From contig NZ_JAAATY010000004.1 of the NCBI RefSeq assembly GCF_013280595.1, positions 1 to 64,000 of the forward strand: a DNA stretch of 64,000 bases, in the 5' to 3' direction. A model generated the notes under the pieces. The model was not told the origin of the DNA. It made no database searches and saw nothing but the letters and a program-made list of their open reading frames with translations. Position numbers and translations under genes: made by a program. This DNA is from Kibdelosporangium persicum. Its GTDB lineage: Bacteria > Actinomycetota > Actinomycetes > Mycobacteriales > Pseudonocardiaceae. Below, in pieces: positions 7,935 to 16,389 of the stretch; position 1 is the stretch's first letter; every line of letters starts with the position of its first letter.

Positions 7935-9355
7935 TGGCTACCCGGACGCGAACCAGGATCGCGGCGCTCACCGCCGCCGCGGGGCTGTTGCTGGCCCAGC
8001 CGGCCTTCGCGCAGCAGCAGAAACAGCCGCCACCGGCCTCCGGCCCCGTACCACCGAAGGTGGACGTGAACCGGCCGGTGATCACCGACACCGCGGCGCC
8101 GCCTGCCACCCCCGACTACGCGCTGAAGGGCGGGTGCATCGGCTCGCTGAGCAACGGCCAGTTCGCCCTGCCGAACAAGCCGTGGGGCCAGCAGCAGTTG
8201 CGGATCGAGGAAGCGCACGCGTTCGCCACCGGCAAGGGCCAGATGGTCGCGGTGATCGACACGGGTGTGCGTGAGCACAGGTACTTCGAAGGCCGCGTGG
8301 TCAAAGGGCCTGACTACGTCAACAAGAACCAGAACTCGTTGGAGGACTGCGACGGGCACGGCACCGAAGTAGCCGGGATCATCGCGGCGAACAGCCCGGA
8401 CCTGGGCAGGATCGGGTTCACCGGGGTGGCGCCGGACGCGAAGATCCTGGCGATCCGGCAGTCGAGCGAGCTCTACAAGGGCACGCCCGCGCCGACCCCG
8501 CAGGACCCCCGGCCGCAAGAGCAGTCGGCGGGTGACCTCAGGACGCTGGCGCAGGCGGTCCGGCACGCGGCGGACAACGACGAAGTCACCGTGATCAACA
8601 TGTCGGTGGACAACTGCCGTGAGGCGAAGTTCGCGATCTCCGAGCCGGAGAAGGACCTGCAGCGGGCGCTGCGGTACGCGGTGGACAACGACAAGGTCGT
8701 GGTGGCCTCCGCGGGCAACGTGGGGAAGAACTGCACGGACGCGAAGAACGGCCCGGACCCCAACCAGCCGACGCACATCGTGACTCCGCCGTGGTTCGCC
8801 GACGACGTGATCTCGGTGGCGGCGGTGAACCGCAACGGCAACCTGGCACCGTTCAGCGTGCAGGGCCCGTGGGTCAGTGTGGCGGCGCCGGGCACGGAGA
8901 TCATCTCGCTGGACCCGGGTGGCGAGCTGGCGAACCTGACCATCCAGGGCGACCAGCGGGTGCAGATCCAGGGCACGAGCTTCGCGGCGCCGTACGTCGC
9001 CGGGCTCGCGGCGCTGATCCGCGAACGCTTCCCGAACCTGACCGCCCGTCAGGTGATGAACCGGATCAAGATGACCGCACAGCACCCGGCGGCGCCCGGC
9101 GGCCGGGACAACCTGGTCGGCTACGGCATGATCAACCCGATCGCCGCGCTGACCGCGATGGTTCCGCCGGAGTTCGGCATCCCGGCCGACAAGGCGGAGA
9201 CCATGCCCGCGAGCATGCCGCCGATCCGGCCGAAGAACTGGACCCCGATAACTGTGGCGCTGATCGGCGCGGGCGGTGGCGTGGTCCTGTTGTTGCTGAC
9301 GCTGTTCGTCATGCACGCCGTCCGCCGCAACAAGGACGATCCCGCCGAATCCTGA
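7934..9355 (+). CDS. mycP: Mycosin, T7SS-associated subtilisin-like protease
   Basis: 473 residues. It has a signal peptide (about 1-25, ending AQPAFA), an N-terminal extension with QQLRIEEAHAFATGKGQMVA, an S8 protease domain, and a C-terminal membrane anchor (about 440-465) followed by a basic tail. The catalytic triad is visible: Asp in VIDTGV, His in DCDGHGTEVAGI and Ser in GTSFAAPYVAGL, with the oxyanion Asn in SAGNVG. Mycosins sit outside the membrane, cap and stabilise the ESX complex, and cleave some substrates. Coupled to eccD. No eccB follows; the gene ends at a long repeat region. Confidence 0.95.
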   Translation: MATRTRTRIAALTAAAGLLLAQPAFAQQQKQPPPASGPVPPKVDVNRPVITDTAAPPATPDYALKGGCIGSLSNGQFALPNKPWGQQQLRIEEAHAFATGKGQMVAVIDTGVREHRYFEGRVVKGPDYVNKNQNSLEDCDGHGTEVAGIIAANSPDLGRIGFTGVAPDAKILAIRQSSELYKGTPAPTPQDPRPQEQSAGDLRTLAQAVRHAADNDEVTVINMSVDNCREAKFAISEPEKDLQRALRYAVDNDKVVVASAGNVGKNCTDAKNGPDPNQPTHIVTPPWFADDVISVAAVNRNGNLAPFSVQGPWVSVAAPGTEIISLDPGGELANLTIQGDQRVQIQGTSFAAPYVAGLAALIRERFPNLTARQVMNRIKMTAQHPAAPGGRDNLVGYGMINPIAALTAMVPPEFGIPADKAETMPASMPPIRPKNWTPITVALIGAGGGVVLLLLTLFVMHAVRRNKDDPAES

Positions 9356-9358
9356 GAC

Positions 9359-9722
9359 GATGACCGCTGCACTCAGCATGCTGAATGCTGAGTGCAGCGT
9401 TGTCTGTTGTCCGGGAGGGTGAGCGTGGGTCCGGAGTGGGATGGCCGCTGTATTCCGCATGCTGAGTGTTGAGTGCAGCGTTGTCCGTTGTAGCAAGGGC
9501 GAGTTTGAGTCCGGAGTGGATGGCGGCTGCACTCAGCATGCTGAATGCTGAGTGCAGCGTTGTCTGTTGTCCGGAGGGTGAGCGTGGGTCCGGAGTGGAT
9601 GGCGGCTGCACTCAGCATGCTGAGTGTTGAGTGCAGCGTTGTCCGTTGTAGCAAGGGCGAACTTGAGTCCTGAGAGGATGGCCGCTGCACTTCGCATGCT
9701 GAGTGTTGAATGCTGAATGCAG
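9359..9722. repeat. 79-81-bp tandem repeat array with strong hairpins
   Basis: Four full units start at 9359, 9440, 9519 and 9598, and a partial one at 9677 (periods 81, 79, 79, 79). Units 1 and 3 share one tail variant (TGTCCGGAGGGTGAGCGTG type) and units 2 and 4 another (TGTAGCAAGGGCGA type), so a two-unit block of about 158 bp has itself been duplicated. Each unit holds a palindrome; in unit 1, CGCTGCACTCAGCAT pairs perfectly over 15 bp (9365-9379 with 9385-9399, loop GCTGA). All frames crossing it give low-complexity shadow peptides, so I call it non-coding. On the plus strand it follows mycP and could act as a transcript end. Confidence 0.9.
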
Positions 9723-10355
9723 GGCCGCCGGGAGGCTCAGTTCCCGCAGGACCGGGGAGTTGACCGACGCGCATGTGTCGACCTCGGTGGCTGGCGGGTC
9801 GGGCTGCTCGCTCGACGTCTCGGTGTACGTCTCGTGCCAGGACATGTGCTTCACCAGCACTTTGCGGAACGCCGCCTGAACTTCGTGTTCTGTATTCCCG
9901 AACTCCGTGTTCTGTATTCAGAGTGCAGGCATGGGAGACCGCCCAGCGGCTGTCCTGCGCTGCCCTGAACATTGAATTCAGAGTGCGGAATTCAGGATGG
10001 CCGACGTTCGCACCACCAGCGGCAAGGCGGGCGGAGCGGCAGACCAAGGCGGCTGAGCAAGGCACGCAGAAGGGCTGACCAAGGCGGGCAGAGGGGCTGA
10101 CCAAGGCGGGCAGAGCGGCTGAGGCAGAGGGGCTGAGCGAGGCGGCTGAGCAAGGTGGCAGAGAAAGCCTTGCGTCTCAATCTCTTGCGGGGATCGGCCT
10201 CCGACGGGGCCTCGCTGTGCCATCTGCTGGCGTGGCGGTGACCGTCGTTTTTATGCGTGCTGGTCGTTTCGACTGGGCGGAGTGCCGTCCAGTTGCGACA
10301 CGACTGCGACGCGGCGGAGACGGCGGGCTGACCTGAGGGCAGCACCGTCGGTGCC
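9723..10355. other. Gene-free stretch with further short tandem repeats
   Basis: No supported gene was found. The segment holds two copies of a 22-bp unit around GTGTTCTGTATTC (9878-9899 and 9900-9921), then a G-rich run where GGGCTGACCAAGGCGGGCAG occurs twice exactly (10072 and 10094) among looser relatives from about 10020 to 10170. The last 150 bases before the acyltransferase presumably contain its promoter, but I see no confident one. Confidence 0.7.
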
Positions 10356-11564
10356 ATGACGAATGTTCAACCGGCGGTTCGCCCGGTCGCCGCGCGCAGG
10401 GCCCAGCTACCCGCGCTGGACGGGTTGCGCGGGATCGCGATCCTGGGGGTGCTGCTGTTCCACACCGGTCACCTGCCCGGTGGGTTCCTCGGGGTGGACC
10501 TGTTCTTCGCGCTGTCCGGTTATCTCATCACCGATCTGCTGCTGCGCGAGGTCGAAGCCACCGGCACGGTGTCGCTGGTCGCTTTCTGGGGCCGGCGGAT
10601 TCGTCGGTTGCTGCCCGCGCTGGCGGCCATGCTCGCCGCGGTCACCGTGTTGGTGTGGCTGGTGGCATCGCGGGATGTCGTACGGACCACGCTCACGGAT
10701 GGCCCGTGGGTGCAGTTGAACCTGCTCAACTGGCACCTGCTGGCGGAGTCGGCCGGTTACTGGGACCGGTTCGGGTCGGCGCGGGTGTTCGAGCACCTGT
10801 GGAGCATCGCGGTCGAGGAGCAGTTCTACCTGGTGTGGCCGGTCCTGGTGCTGATCATCGCCCGGTGTGGGTGGCGGGCGGACCGCTGGGTCGTGGTGGC
10901 CGCGGTCGTGGCTTCGGCCGGATCTCTGGCGTTGATGATCACGCTGGTCAGCTCGGCGGATCCGAGCCGGGTCTACACCGGCACCGACACCAGGGCATTC
11001 TCATTGTTGCTGGGTGCGATGGTCGCCACGCGGCAGGCGCGTGTCCTTCTGGCCCGGGTCACCGGTCGAGTGGCGGGTGCGGTGCTGGCGTCGTTGGCCG
11101 TCGGGATCGGTGTGCTGTGGTGGTTCGCCGACGGGGTGAATTCGCTGTGGCTGTTCACCGGCGGGCTCTTCGCGCACTCGCTGGCCGCTGCGCTGCTGAT
11201 CGGGTTGTGTGTGCGGGCGCCGGACACGGCTGTCGCCAATGTGCTTGCCTGGCAACCACTGCGGTGGCTGGGGCTGATCTCCTACAGCCTTTATCTGTGG
11301 CACTGGCCCGTTTCCGTGCTGCTTTCCGAGCTGTGGACCGGACTCGGTGCGTGGGCTCAGACCTTCGTGGTGTGCGCCGTGTCGATCGGCCTGGCCACGC
11401 TGTCGAAGTATCTGGTCGAGGACCCGATCCGGTTTCGCGCGCAGTGGGCCACGGGACGGAGCGGCGTGTTCGCGTTCGCCGCGGTCATGGCGGGCATGGC
11501 CGTGTTGTGGCTGGCACTGCCCGCCCCGGCACCGCCGACGATCGACATCACCGGACTCAACTGA
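10356..11564 (+). CDS. Membrane acyltransferase, acyltransferase-3 family
   Basis: 402 residues with about ten membrane helices across the whole length. Family signatures: the N-terminal block LPALDGLRGIAILGVLLFH with the catalytic His, then EHLWSIAVEEQFYLVWP, then YSLYLWHWP and the arginine-containing end VEDPIRF. Such proteins move acyl groups to sugars or peptidoglycan on the outer face of the membrane. Related OatA-type enzymes carry a C-terminal SGNH domain. This one stops after the membrane part, while a free SGNH lipoprotein is encoded 750 bp downstream, so the two may work together (inference). No strong ribosome site is seen before the ATG. Substrate unknown. Confidence 0.88.
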   Translation: MTNVQPAVRPVAARRAQLPALDGLRGIAILGVLLFHTGHLPGGFLGVDLFFALSGYLITDLLLREVEATGTVSLVAFWGRRIRRLLPALAAMLAAVTVLVWLVASRDVVRTTLTDGPWVQLNLLNWHLLAESAGYWDRFGSARVFEHLWSIAVEEQFYLVWPVLVLIIARCGWRADRWVVVAAVVASAGSLALMITLVSSADPSRVYTGTDTRAFSLLLGAMVATRQARVLLARVTGRVAGAVLASLAVGIGVLWWFADGVNSLWLFTGGLFAHSLAAALLIGLCVRAPDTAVANVLAWQPLRWLGLISYSLYLWHWPVSVLLSELWTGLGAWAQTFVVCAVSIGLATLSKYLVEDPIRFRAQWATGRSGVFAFAAVMAGMAVLWLALPAPAPPTIDITGLN

Positions 11565-11598
11565 TCACCCCCACGAACGATTCCGGATCTGCCCCCGA

Positions 11599-12072
11599 TC
11601 ACGTGATCAGGGGGCAGGTCCGTTCCTTCTCCGATTCGGGAGTCGACAGGGTGAACCTGACTCGCACTTTCATGGCCCGCGATCCACCACTCTGCACGTG
11701 GACGGCGAGCGCCGTGCACACGAGCTGGTCGATGCCAAGGCTGGTCACGTCGCGCACGGTGAACGGCACGAACAGCTGGATCGCACCGGGTTCGGTGGTC
11801 ACCCCGACGCGGGTGACCGTGCCCGGCTTGATCTCCGTGCGCAGGCCCGAGTCACTGGGCCCGGTCAGCAGCAGTGCCACCGCCTCGGAAATCGTGCCCA
11901 GGTGCTCGGTCTCTCGCAGCTGCGGTCGGAGCTGATGCCGCGCGTCGACGAAGTACAGCGTCACTCCAGGCGCGACGCCGGTCGGGGCCTCACCCCCGGC
12001 GGCCGGTCCGGCGGGCTCGATTCCGCAACCCGCGAGTAGGAGCCCTGCCACCACCAGCCAGATCCGTTTCAC
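11599..12072 (-). CDS. Lipoprotein with a GerMN-like sensor-associated domain
   Basis: 157 residues. Lipobox LLLAGC near residues 13-18, then a linker and an alpha/beta domain (GVTLYFVDARHQLRP, ISEAVALLLTGPSDSG) resembling the GerMN fold found in LpqB-type lipoproteins that partner sensor kinases. Its GTG start overlaps the TGA stop of the upstream kinase remnant by four bases (GTGA), so it was once translated from a two-component operon. With the kinase decayed, it may be orphaned. GerMN is a recognition by pattern, not proven. Confidence 0.72.
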   Translation of the reverse strand: MKRIWLVVAGLLLAGCGIEPAGPAAGGEAPTGVAPGVTLYFVDARHQLRPQLRETEHLGTISEAVALLLTGPSDSGLRTEIKPGTVTRVGVTTEPGAIQLFVPFTVRDVTSLGIDQLVCTALAVHVQSGGSRAMKVRVRFTLSTPESEKERTCPLIT

Positions 12073-12215
12073 CGGTCCTCCAGATCCCGTGGCAACGTCA
12101 GCACGAACCGCGCGCCGCCGCCGTGCAGGCGGGCGCTTTCCAGCGAGATCGCCAGTCCGGGCCCGCTGCCTGGGGGATCGCCTTCGATGAGCTGTATCAC
12201 CACCACATGATCAGT
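12069..12215 (-). pseudogene. 3' remnant of a sensor histidine kinase
   Basis: The minus-strand frame ending at 12069 reads GPGLAISLESARLHGG then GARFVLTLPRDLEDR, which is the tail of a HATPase_c domain (G2 box, then the last strand). Compared with the normal pattern GSGLGLAI...ARLHGG...GGGARFVLTLP it lacks several residues between the G2 box and the final strand. Nothing kinase-like remains upstream, where the SGNH gene begins. The frame still ends in a GTGA overlap with the lipoprotein. The upstream limit of the remnant is approximate. Confidence 0.68.
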
Positions 12216-12316
12216 ATGGACAGAGCCTGGCCGCGTCGCCGGGCTCGTGGTTTCTGCGACACAACCGCGACAGAGCGGCGCAGCGGCCGGGACACACCGA
12301 CGGCACGGTCGAGACC

Positions 12317-13072
12317 ATGACCACGACACGACGTCTCGTCCTCGGCCTGACCGGGCTGCTCCTGACGACCGCGGCCTGTTCGGGCCCGTCCACCACCACC
12401 ACCGCGGCCGCCGTGGGCACAGCGGCTGCGGAACAGTCCAAGGTGCTCCTCCTGGGCGACTCCATCGCGGTGGGTCAGGCGCTGCCATTGGCCGCCGCGT
12501 TCGCAGCCGGTGGTGTCGACTTCCAGTCCATCGCCGCCGAAGGCGGGGGGAACGTCGTCGGACCGGCCTCCGACGAGCGCTGGAAGGAACTGCCCGGGCA
12601 CATCTCCGCCGCCAAACCCTCCGTGGTCGTCTACCAGATCACCACCTACGACTGGGGCAGCGAGCCGGAGCAGCAGGCCGCCTACGAGAAGCTGCTGAAC
12701 ACGGTGACCGGCGCCGGCGCGAAACTGGTCTTCGTCACGATGCCACCGATCAGGCCGGGCGACTTCTACCAGCCACACATGGCCGAGCTGGCGCGCACCC
12801 CGGACGTTGCCCGCACGGTCGCGGCGCGGTCGTCAGGCCAGGCCGTCGTGCTCGACGCCGGCGAGGTGTGGGGCACCACCTACCAGCAGACCAAGGACGG
12901 CAAAGCCGACCGCAGCGCCGACGGCATCCACACCTGCCCGCAGGGCGCCGCTCGTTTCACCGGTTGGCTTCTCACCCAACTGGCGAAGGTGCTTCCGGGC
13001 TTCACACCCCCGGCTGCGGAAACCTGGGCCAACACCGGCTGGTCGGCCGACAAGCACTTCAAGGGCTGCTGA
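12317..13072 (+). CDS. SGNH/GDSL-type hydrolase, probable lipoprotein
   Basis: 251 residues. A lipobox LLTTAAC ends near residue 21, followed by a Thr-rich linker. Catalytic blocks: LLLGDSIAVG (Ser of block I), a Gly in EGGGNV, TTYDW in place of the usual N-containing block III, and DGIHTCPQG supplying the Asp/His pair. It should be anchored outside the membrane and de-esterify or transfer acyl groups on a glycan. It lies just after an acyltransferase-3 gene that lacks this domain. A G+C-rich hairpin follows at 13086-13116. Confidence 0.82.
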   Translation: MTTTRRLVLGLTGLLLTTAACSGPSTTTTAAAVGTAAAEQSKVLLLGDSIAVGQALPLAAAFAAGGVDFQSIAAEGGGNVVGPASDERWKELPGHISAAKPSVVVYQITTYDWGSEPEQQAAYEKLLNTVTGAGAKLVFVTMPPIRPGDFYQPHMAELARTPDVARTVAARSSGQAVVLDAGEVWGTTYQQTKDGKADRSADGIHTCPQGAARFTGWLLTQLAKVLPGFTPPAAETWANTGWSADKHFKGC

Positions 13073-13085
13073 CCGGACACCGCAC

Positions 13086-13116
13086 CGGCCGCGCGGGTGG
13101 ACCACTCGCGCGGCCG
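13086..13116 (+). terminator. Hairpin after the SGNH gene
   Basis: Perfect 10-bp arms (13086-13095, 13107-13116; arm CGGCCGCGCG) with an 11-base loop, but no T tract after it, so termination strength is uncertain. Confidence 0.5.
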
Positions 13117-13173
13117 TCGTACCTCGGCGGAGGTGGATCTCGATCATCCACTCACCTGAGTGCCGTTGCAGTA

Positions 13174-13398
13174 CTAGTCGGACCGGTAAGCCGCGATGGC
13201 AAGAGCCGCGCCCACAACGGCCACCGTGAGGTTGGCGTACAGCTCGTACCCGGCAAGAAAGTCGATGTTGGGAATCACCCAGCGGTTCACGGAGTTCAGC
13301 ACGAACCCGAAGAACGGCTGGTAGAACAAGTGATCAATGGTCCCGCTGATCCCGACAAGCAGCAGCAGGATGCCCAGCGCCGACACGACCTTCCGCAT
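13174..13398 (-). CDS. Small two-helix membrane protein, unknown function
   Basis: 74 residues if it starts at the ATG at 13398; the frame is open further upstream, but that part is not hydrophobic and looks non-coding. Two membrane helices: VVSALGILLLLVGISGT and LTVAVVGAALAIAAY, separated by a loop with YQPFFGF. It is divergent from the sensor kinase at 13515. I know no function for it. Confidence 0.6.
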   Translation of the reverse strand: MRKVVSALGILLLLVGISGTIDHLFYQPFFGFVLNSVNRWVIPNIDFLAGYELYANLTVAVVGAALAIAAYRSD

Positions 13399-13514
13399 GG
13401 TGCCCAACGCTACGAACCCGACCCGCCCCAGGGATCGGCCGGAGGAACCGCGCGGTCCGACCAAAGTATCAACTTTCCGGCCGGGCCCGGCCACCCGCGT
13501 ACAGTCCGGGAAAT

Positions 13515-14630
13515 ATGAAGCGCCGCCGCGGTGTCCGTGACTGGATCGTGGACACGTTGCTGTTCGTGTTCGCGGCGTTGATCGGGCTGCTCGCGGCGAA
13601 CGAGCGGCTGAACGGCAACGCCCCGATGCCGGATCCGCGGTGGCTCTTCGACGTCGACCAGATGTTCGGTCTGCTGGCGTGCGGCTCGATCTGGGTCCGC
13701 AAACGCTGGCCGGTCCAGCTCTGCCTGATCCTGCTGGCCGTTTCGACGTTCTCCGAGCTGACCGCGGGCGCGATGATCGTGTCCCTGTTCACCGTCGCGG
13801 TGCATCGGCCGCCGAAGGTCTCGGTGCCGGTGTTCGCGCTGAGCATCGTGTCGGGGATGATCTTCGTGCTGGTCCGCCCGGAGGCGGGTGAGCCGTTGGC
13901 GACGATGGTCTGGGGCACCTTGCTCCAGGGCAGCGCGGTCGGGTGGGGTCTGTTCATCCACCACCGCCGTCAGCTGATCATCTCCTTGAAGGACCGGGCG
14001 GATCGGGCCGAGACCGAGGCGCGGCTACGGGCGCACCAGGTCCGGGAGGAGATCGCCAGGGAGATGCACGACGTCCTCGGCCATCGCCTTTCGCTGCTGA
14101 GCGTGCACGCGGGCGCGCTCGAGTACAACCCGGCCGCGCCGGCCGACGACATCGCCAGAGCCGCCAAGGTGATCAGGGAAAGCGCGCATCAGGCGTTGCA
14201 GGATCTCCGTGAGGTCATCGGGGTTCTGCGGGCTCCTGTCGGTGAACTGCCGCAGCCGACGTTGGCCGACATCTCGACCCTCGTCACGGAGTCACGCCGG
14301 GCGGGCATGAACGTCCGGCTGTGCCAGCAGCTCACCGGGACGGTCCCGGACCTGCTCGGCCGCACGAGTTACCGGATTGTCCAAGAAGGACTGACGAACG
14401 CCCGCAAACACGCGCCGGGCGCGGAGGTCCAGGTGACGCTCACCGGGCAACCGCGGGAGGGCATGACCGTCGAGGTCGTCAACACCCTCGACGAGCCGGT
14501 CGTCGAAGGCGCGGACGGCCAGGGCCTGAAAGGACTGGGCGAACGGGTGGCGCTGGCCGAAGGACGGCTGGAGCACGGGCCGACCACCGCGGGGTGGCGG
14601 CTCAAGGCATGGCTACCGTGGCCCGCGTGA
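13515..14630 (+). CDS. DesK/NarL-type sensor histidine kinase
   Basis: 371 residues. Five or so membrane helices in residues 10-150 form the sensor part, followed by a short coiled linker. The HisKA_3 dimerisation domain carries the phospho-acceptor His near 185 (EEIAREMHDVLGHRLSLL). The HATPase domain has the N box in YRIVQEGLTNARKHA and the G box in GQGLKGLGERVAL. The stop overlaps the next gene as GTGA, so it is coupled to its response regulator. The signal is unknown; membrane-only sensors of this kind often detect envelope stress. Confidence 0.92.
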   Translation: MKRRRGVRDWIVDTLLFVFAALIGLLAANERLNGNAPMPDPRWLFDVDQMFGLLACGSIWVRKRWPVQLCLILLAVSTFSELTAGAMIVSLFTVAVHRPPKVSVPVFALSIVSGMIFVLVRPEAGEPLATMVWGTLLQGSAVGWGLFIHHRRQLIISLKDRADRAETEARLRAHQVREEIAREMHDVLGHRLSLLSVHAGALEYNPAAPADDIARAAKVIRESAHQALQDLREVIGVLRAPVGELPQPTLADISTLVTESRRAGMNVRLCQQLTGTVPDLLGRTSYRIVQEGLTNARKHAPGAEVQVTLTGQPREGMTVEVVNTLDEPVVEGADGQGLKGLGERVALAEGRLEHGPTTAGWRLKAWLPWPA

Positions 14631-15289
14631 CTACTTCCGTCCTGATCGTCGACGACGATCCGTTGGTCCGTGCGGGCCTCGTCATGATGCTCGGCGGCGC
14701 GCCGGACATCACCGTTGTCGGCGAGGCGAAGGACGGGACCGAAGTGATGCCGTTGGTCGACCGGCACGCTCCGGACGTCGTGCTGATGGACATCCGGATG
14801 CCCGCGATGGACGGCCTGTCGGCGACCGAGGTGCTACGGGCCCGTGCCGACGCGCCCGAAGTGATCATCCTGACCACGTTCGACGCGGACGCCCACGTGC
14901 TGCGTGCGTTACGGGCGGGCGCGGCGGGATTTCTGCTCAAGGACACGCCGCCTGGTGAGATCGTCGACGCCGTTCGCCGGGTGGCGCAAGGCAGTCCGGT
15001 GCTGTCGCCCGCGGTGACCCGGCGGCTGATCGACCGTGTCGCCGAGACCGACTACGACAGGCGCCGGCTGGACGCGCGTGACCGTCTCGCCTTGTTGTCC
15101 GAGCGGGAACGGGAGGTCGCCGTCGCGGTCGGGCACGGCAAGTCCAACGCGGAGATCGCCGCGTCGCTGTACCTGAGCGTTCCCACGGTGAAAACGCACG
15201 TGTCCAGCGTGCTGACCAAACTGGACCTGAACAACCGGGTCCAGATCGCCTTGCTGGTGCACGACGCGGGGCTACTCGACGGTCAGTGA
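14627..15289 (+). CDS. NarL/LuxR-type response regulator
   Basis: 220 residues from the GTG at 14627, which overlaps the kinase stop; an in-frame ATG at 14609 would add six residues. The receiver domain has acidic residues in LIVDDDP, the phospho-acceptor Asp near 55 in VVLMDIRMP, and Lys in LLKDTPP. A C-terminal LuxR HTH follows: LSEREREVAVAVGHGKSN then VPTVKTHVSSVLTKL. Partner of the upstream kinase. Its 3' end overlaps the converging TetR gene by 18 bases. Confidence 0.92.
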   Translation: MTTSVLIVDDDPLVRAGLVMMLGGAPDITVVGEAKDGTEVMPLVDRHAPDVVLMDIRMPAMDGLSATEVLRARADAPEVIILTTFDADAHVLRALRAGAAGFLLKDTPPGEIVDAVRRVAQGSPVLSPAVTRRLIDRVAETDYDRRRLDARDRLALLSEREREVAVAVGHGKSNAEIAASLYLSVPTVKTHVSSVLTKLDLNNRVQIALLVHDAGLLDGQ

Positions 15290-15946
15290 CCGGACGATGT
15301 CGAGCATCTCGGCGCGGTAGACCGCCGCCGGGTCGTTCGACACGGAACCGAGGTGCCCGAATACCTCCAGCGTGACCAGGCCGTGCATCCGGCCCCACAC
15401 CCGCAAGGCGAGTGCCATGGCGGCCGGCGAGAGGTCCGGGATGTCCGGCTGGAGCCTGTCCCGGTAGCTCGCCGGGAAGTCGCTCCACGTGAACCCGGTG
15501 TCAGTGGGCCGGCAAGCGTTTGCGACCAGCTGGTTGAGCCCGCCGCAGATCCGGCGTGCGGCCTGGTCGATCGGGTTCTCGTCGGCGGGCGGCTGGTAGC
15601 CGGGCACGGGATCGCCGTAGATCAGCCGGAAGCCCTGGGGGTTGGCCAGCGCCCACTCCCGCAGCGCGTGGCCCCACGCCAGCAGCTTCTCCTCCGGTGA
15701 CGTCGCGGCGTCGCGTGCGGCTTCCAACGTGTCGGCGAGCGAGTTCCCGACGTCGCGGATCAGCGCGGTGACCAGGTCGTCGCGGGTCGGGAAGTAGCTG
15801 TAGATGGCACGCGCGGTCATGCCCATCTCCCTGGCGATGCCGCGCAGCGAGATCGCCCCCGGGCCGTCGGCCGCCATCTGGCGCAGGGCGATCTCGGTGA
15901 TCTCCCGGGTCGTCTGTGCGCGAAGCCGTTCCCGCCTGGTCGGCAT
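15272..15946 (-). CDS. TetR-family regulator
   Basis: 224 residues from the ATG at 15946. N-terminal TetR HTH: REITEIALRQMAADGPGAISLRGIAREMGMTARAIYSYFPTRDDL, spread over residues 12-57. The C-terminal ligand domain is of the type with a WHG-like core (LRVWGRMHGLVTLEVFGH). It is divergent from the DUF1330 gene, so it probably represses itself and that gene. Earlier in-frame codons exist but lack conserved residues. Confidence 0.88.
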   Translation of the reverse strand: MPTRRERLRAQTTREITEIALRQMAADGPGAISLRGIAREMGMTARAIYSYFPTRDDLVTALIRDVGNSLADTLEAARDAATSPEEKLLAWGHALREWALANPQGFRLIYGDPVPGYQPPADENPIDQAARRICGGLNQLVANACRPTDTGFTWSDFPASYRDRLQPDIPDLSPAAMALALRVWGRMHGLVTLEVFGHLGSVSNDPAAVYRAEMLDIVRSLTVE

Positions 15947-15970
15947 GACTTGATCCACAGTTGACACGCT

Positions 15971-16017
15971 ACACCGTGGCGCGGAATCATCGGAGTATAG
16001 AAAGTACACACCGTGTC
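15971..16017. promoter_or_regulatory. Direct repeat in TetR/DUF1330 intergenic region, candidate operator
   Basis: ACACCGTGGC at 15971-15980 and ACACCGTGTC at 16008-16017 are near-identical direct repeats 37 bp apart between the divergent genes. They could be TetR half sites. Evidence is limited to position and repetition. Confidence 0.35.
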
Positions 16018-16038
16018 ATCTTTATCCGGAGGAGAGCA

Positions 16039-16335
16039 ATGCCCGCGTATCTGTTGGTGGAGGCCGAGGTCAGGGACATGTCGGCGGTGCCCGCGTACAA
16101 CGAGATCGCTCAGCGCTCGATCGCCCAGTACGACGGTCGCTACCTCGTCAAAGGCGGGTCAGCCGAGTTGGAGGACGGTACGTCGTTGCCCGAAGGCAAA
16201 GTCGTCGGCGTCATCGAGTTCCCGTCCATGGCGCGGCTCAAGGAATGGCACACCTCGCCGGAGTACGCCGAGGCCATGAAGATCCGCGACCGGGCGGTCG
16301 ATGTCCGATTGCTCTTTGTCGACGGAAACGTCTGA
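16039..16335 (+). CDS. DUF1330 family protein
   Basis: 98 residues matching the small ferredoxin-like DUF1330 fold: MPAYLLVEAEVRD, YLVKGGSAELEDG, GVIEFPSMARLKEWHTSPEY and VRLLFVDG. A very strong ribosome site (GGAGGAGA) precedes the ATG. Function unknown in the family; dimeric alpha-beta barrels of this sort often act on small reactive compounds. Likely target of the divergent TetR. Confidence 0.85.
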   Translation: MPAYLLVEAEVRDMSAVPAYNEIAQRSIAQYDGRYLVKGGSAELEDGTSLPEGKVVGVIEFPSMARLKEWHTSPEYAEAMKIRDRAVDVRLLFVDGNV

Positions 16336-16389
16336 CCGGTCACCCCCTACGATTCGATTGGCTTCGAGTTCTCGGGGGTGACTGGGTAG

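Noticed and set aside
7454-9532. 692-codon minus-strand frame opposite mycP
   Set aside because: Shadow frame; starts inside the repeat array and shows only low-complexity Arg/His/Asp sequence.
9359-9722. CRISPR array
   Set aside because: Units are contiguous without unique spacers and are palindromic throughout; no cas genes nearby.
9309-10104. Several minus-strand frames giving peptides such as LHSTLSM and SIQHAEC repeated
   Set aside because: They are translations of the 79-bp hairpin repeats; they repeat with the DNA period and carry no domain or ribosome site.
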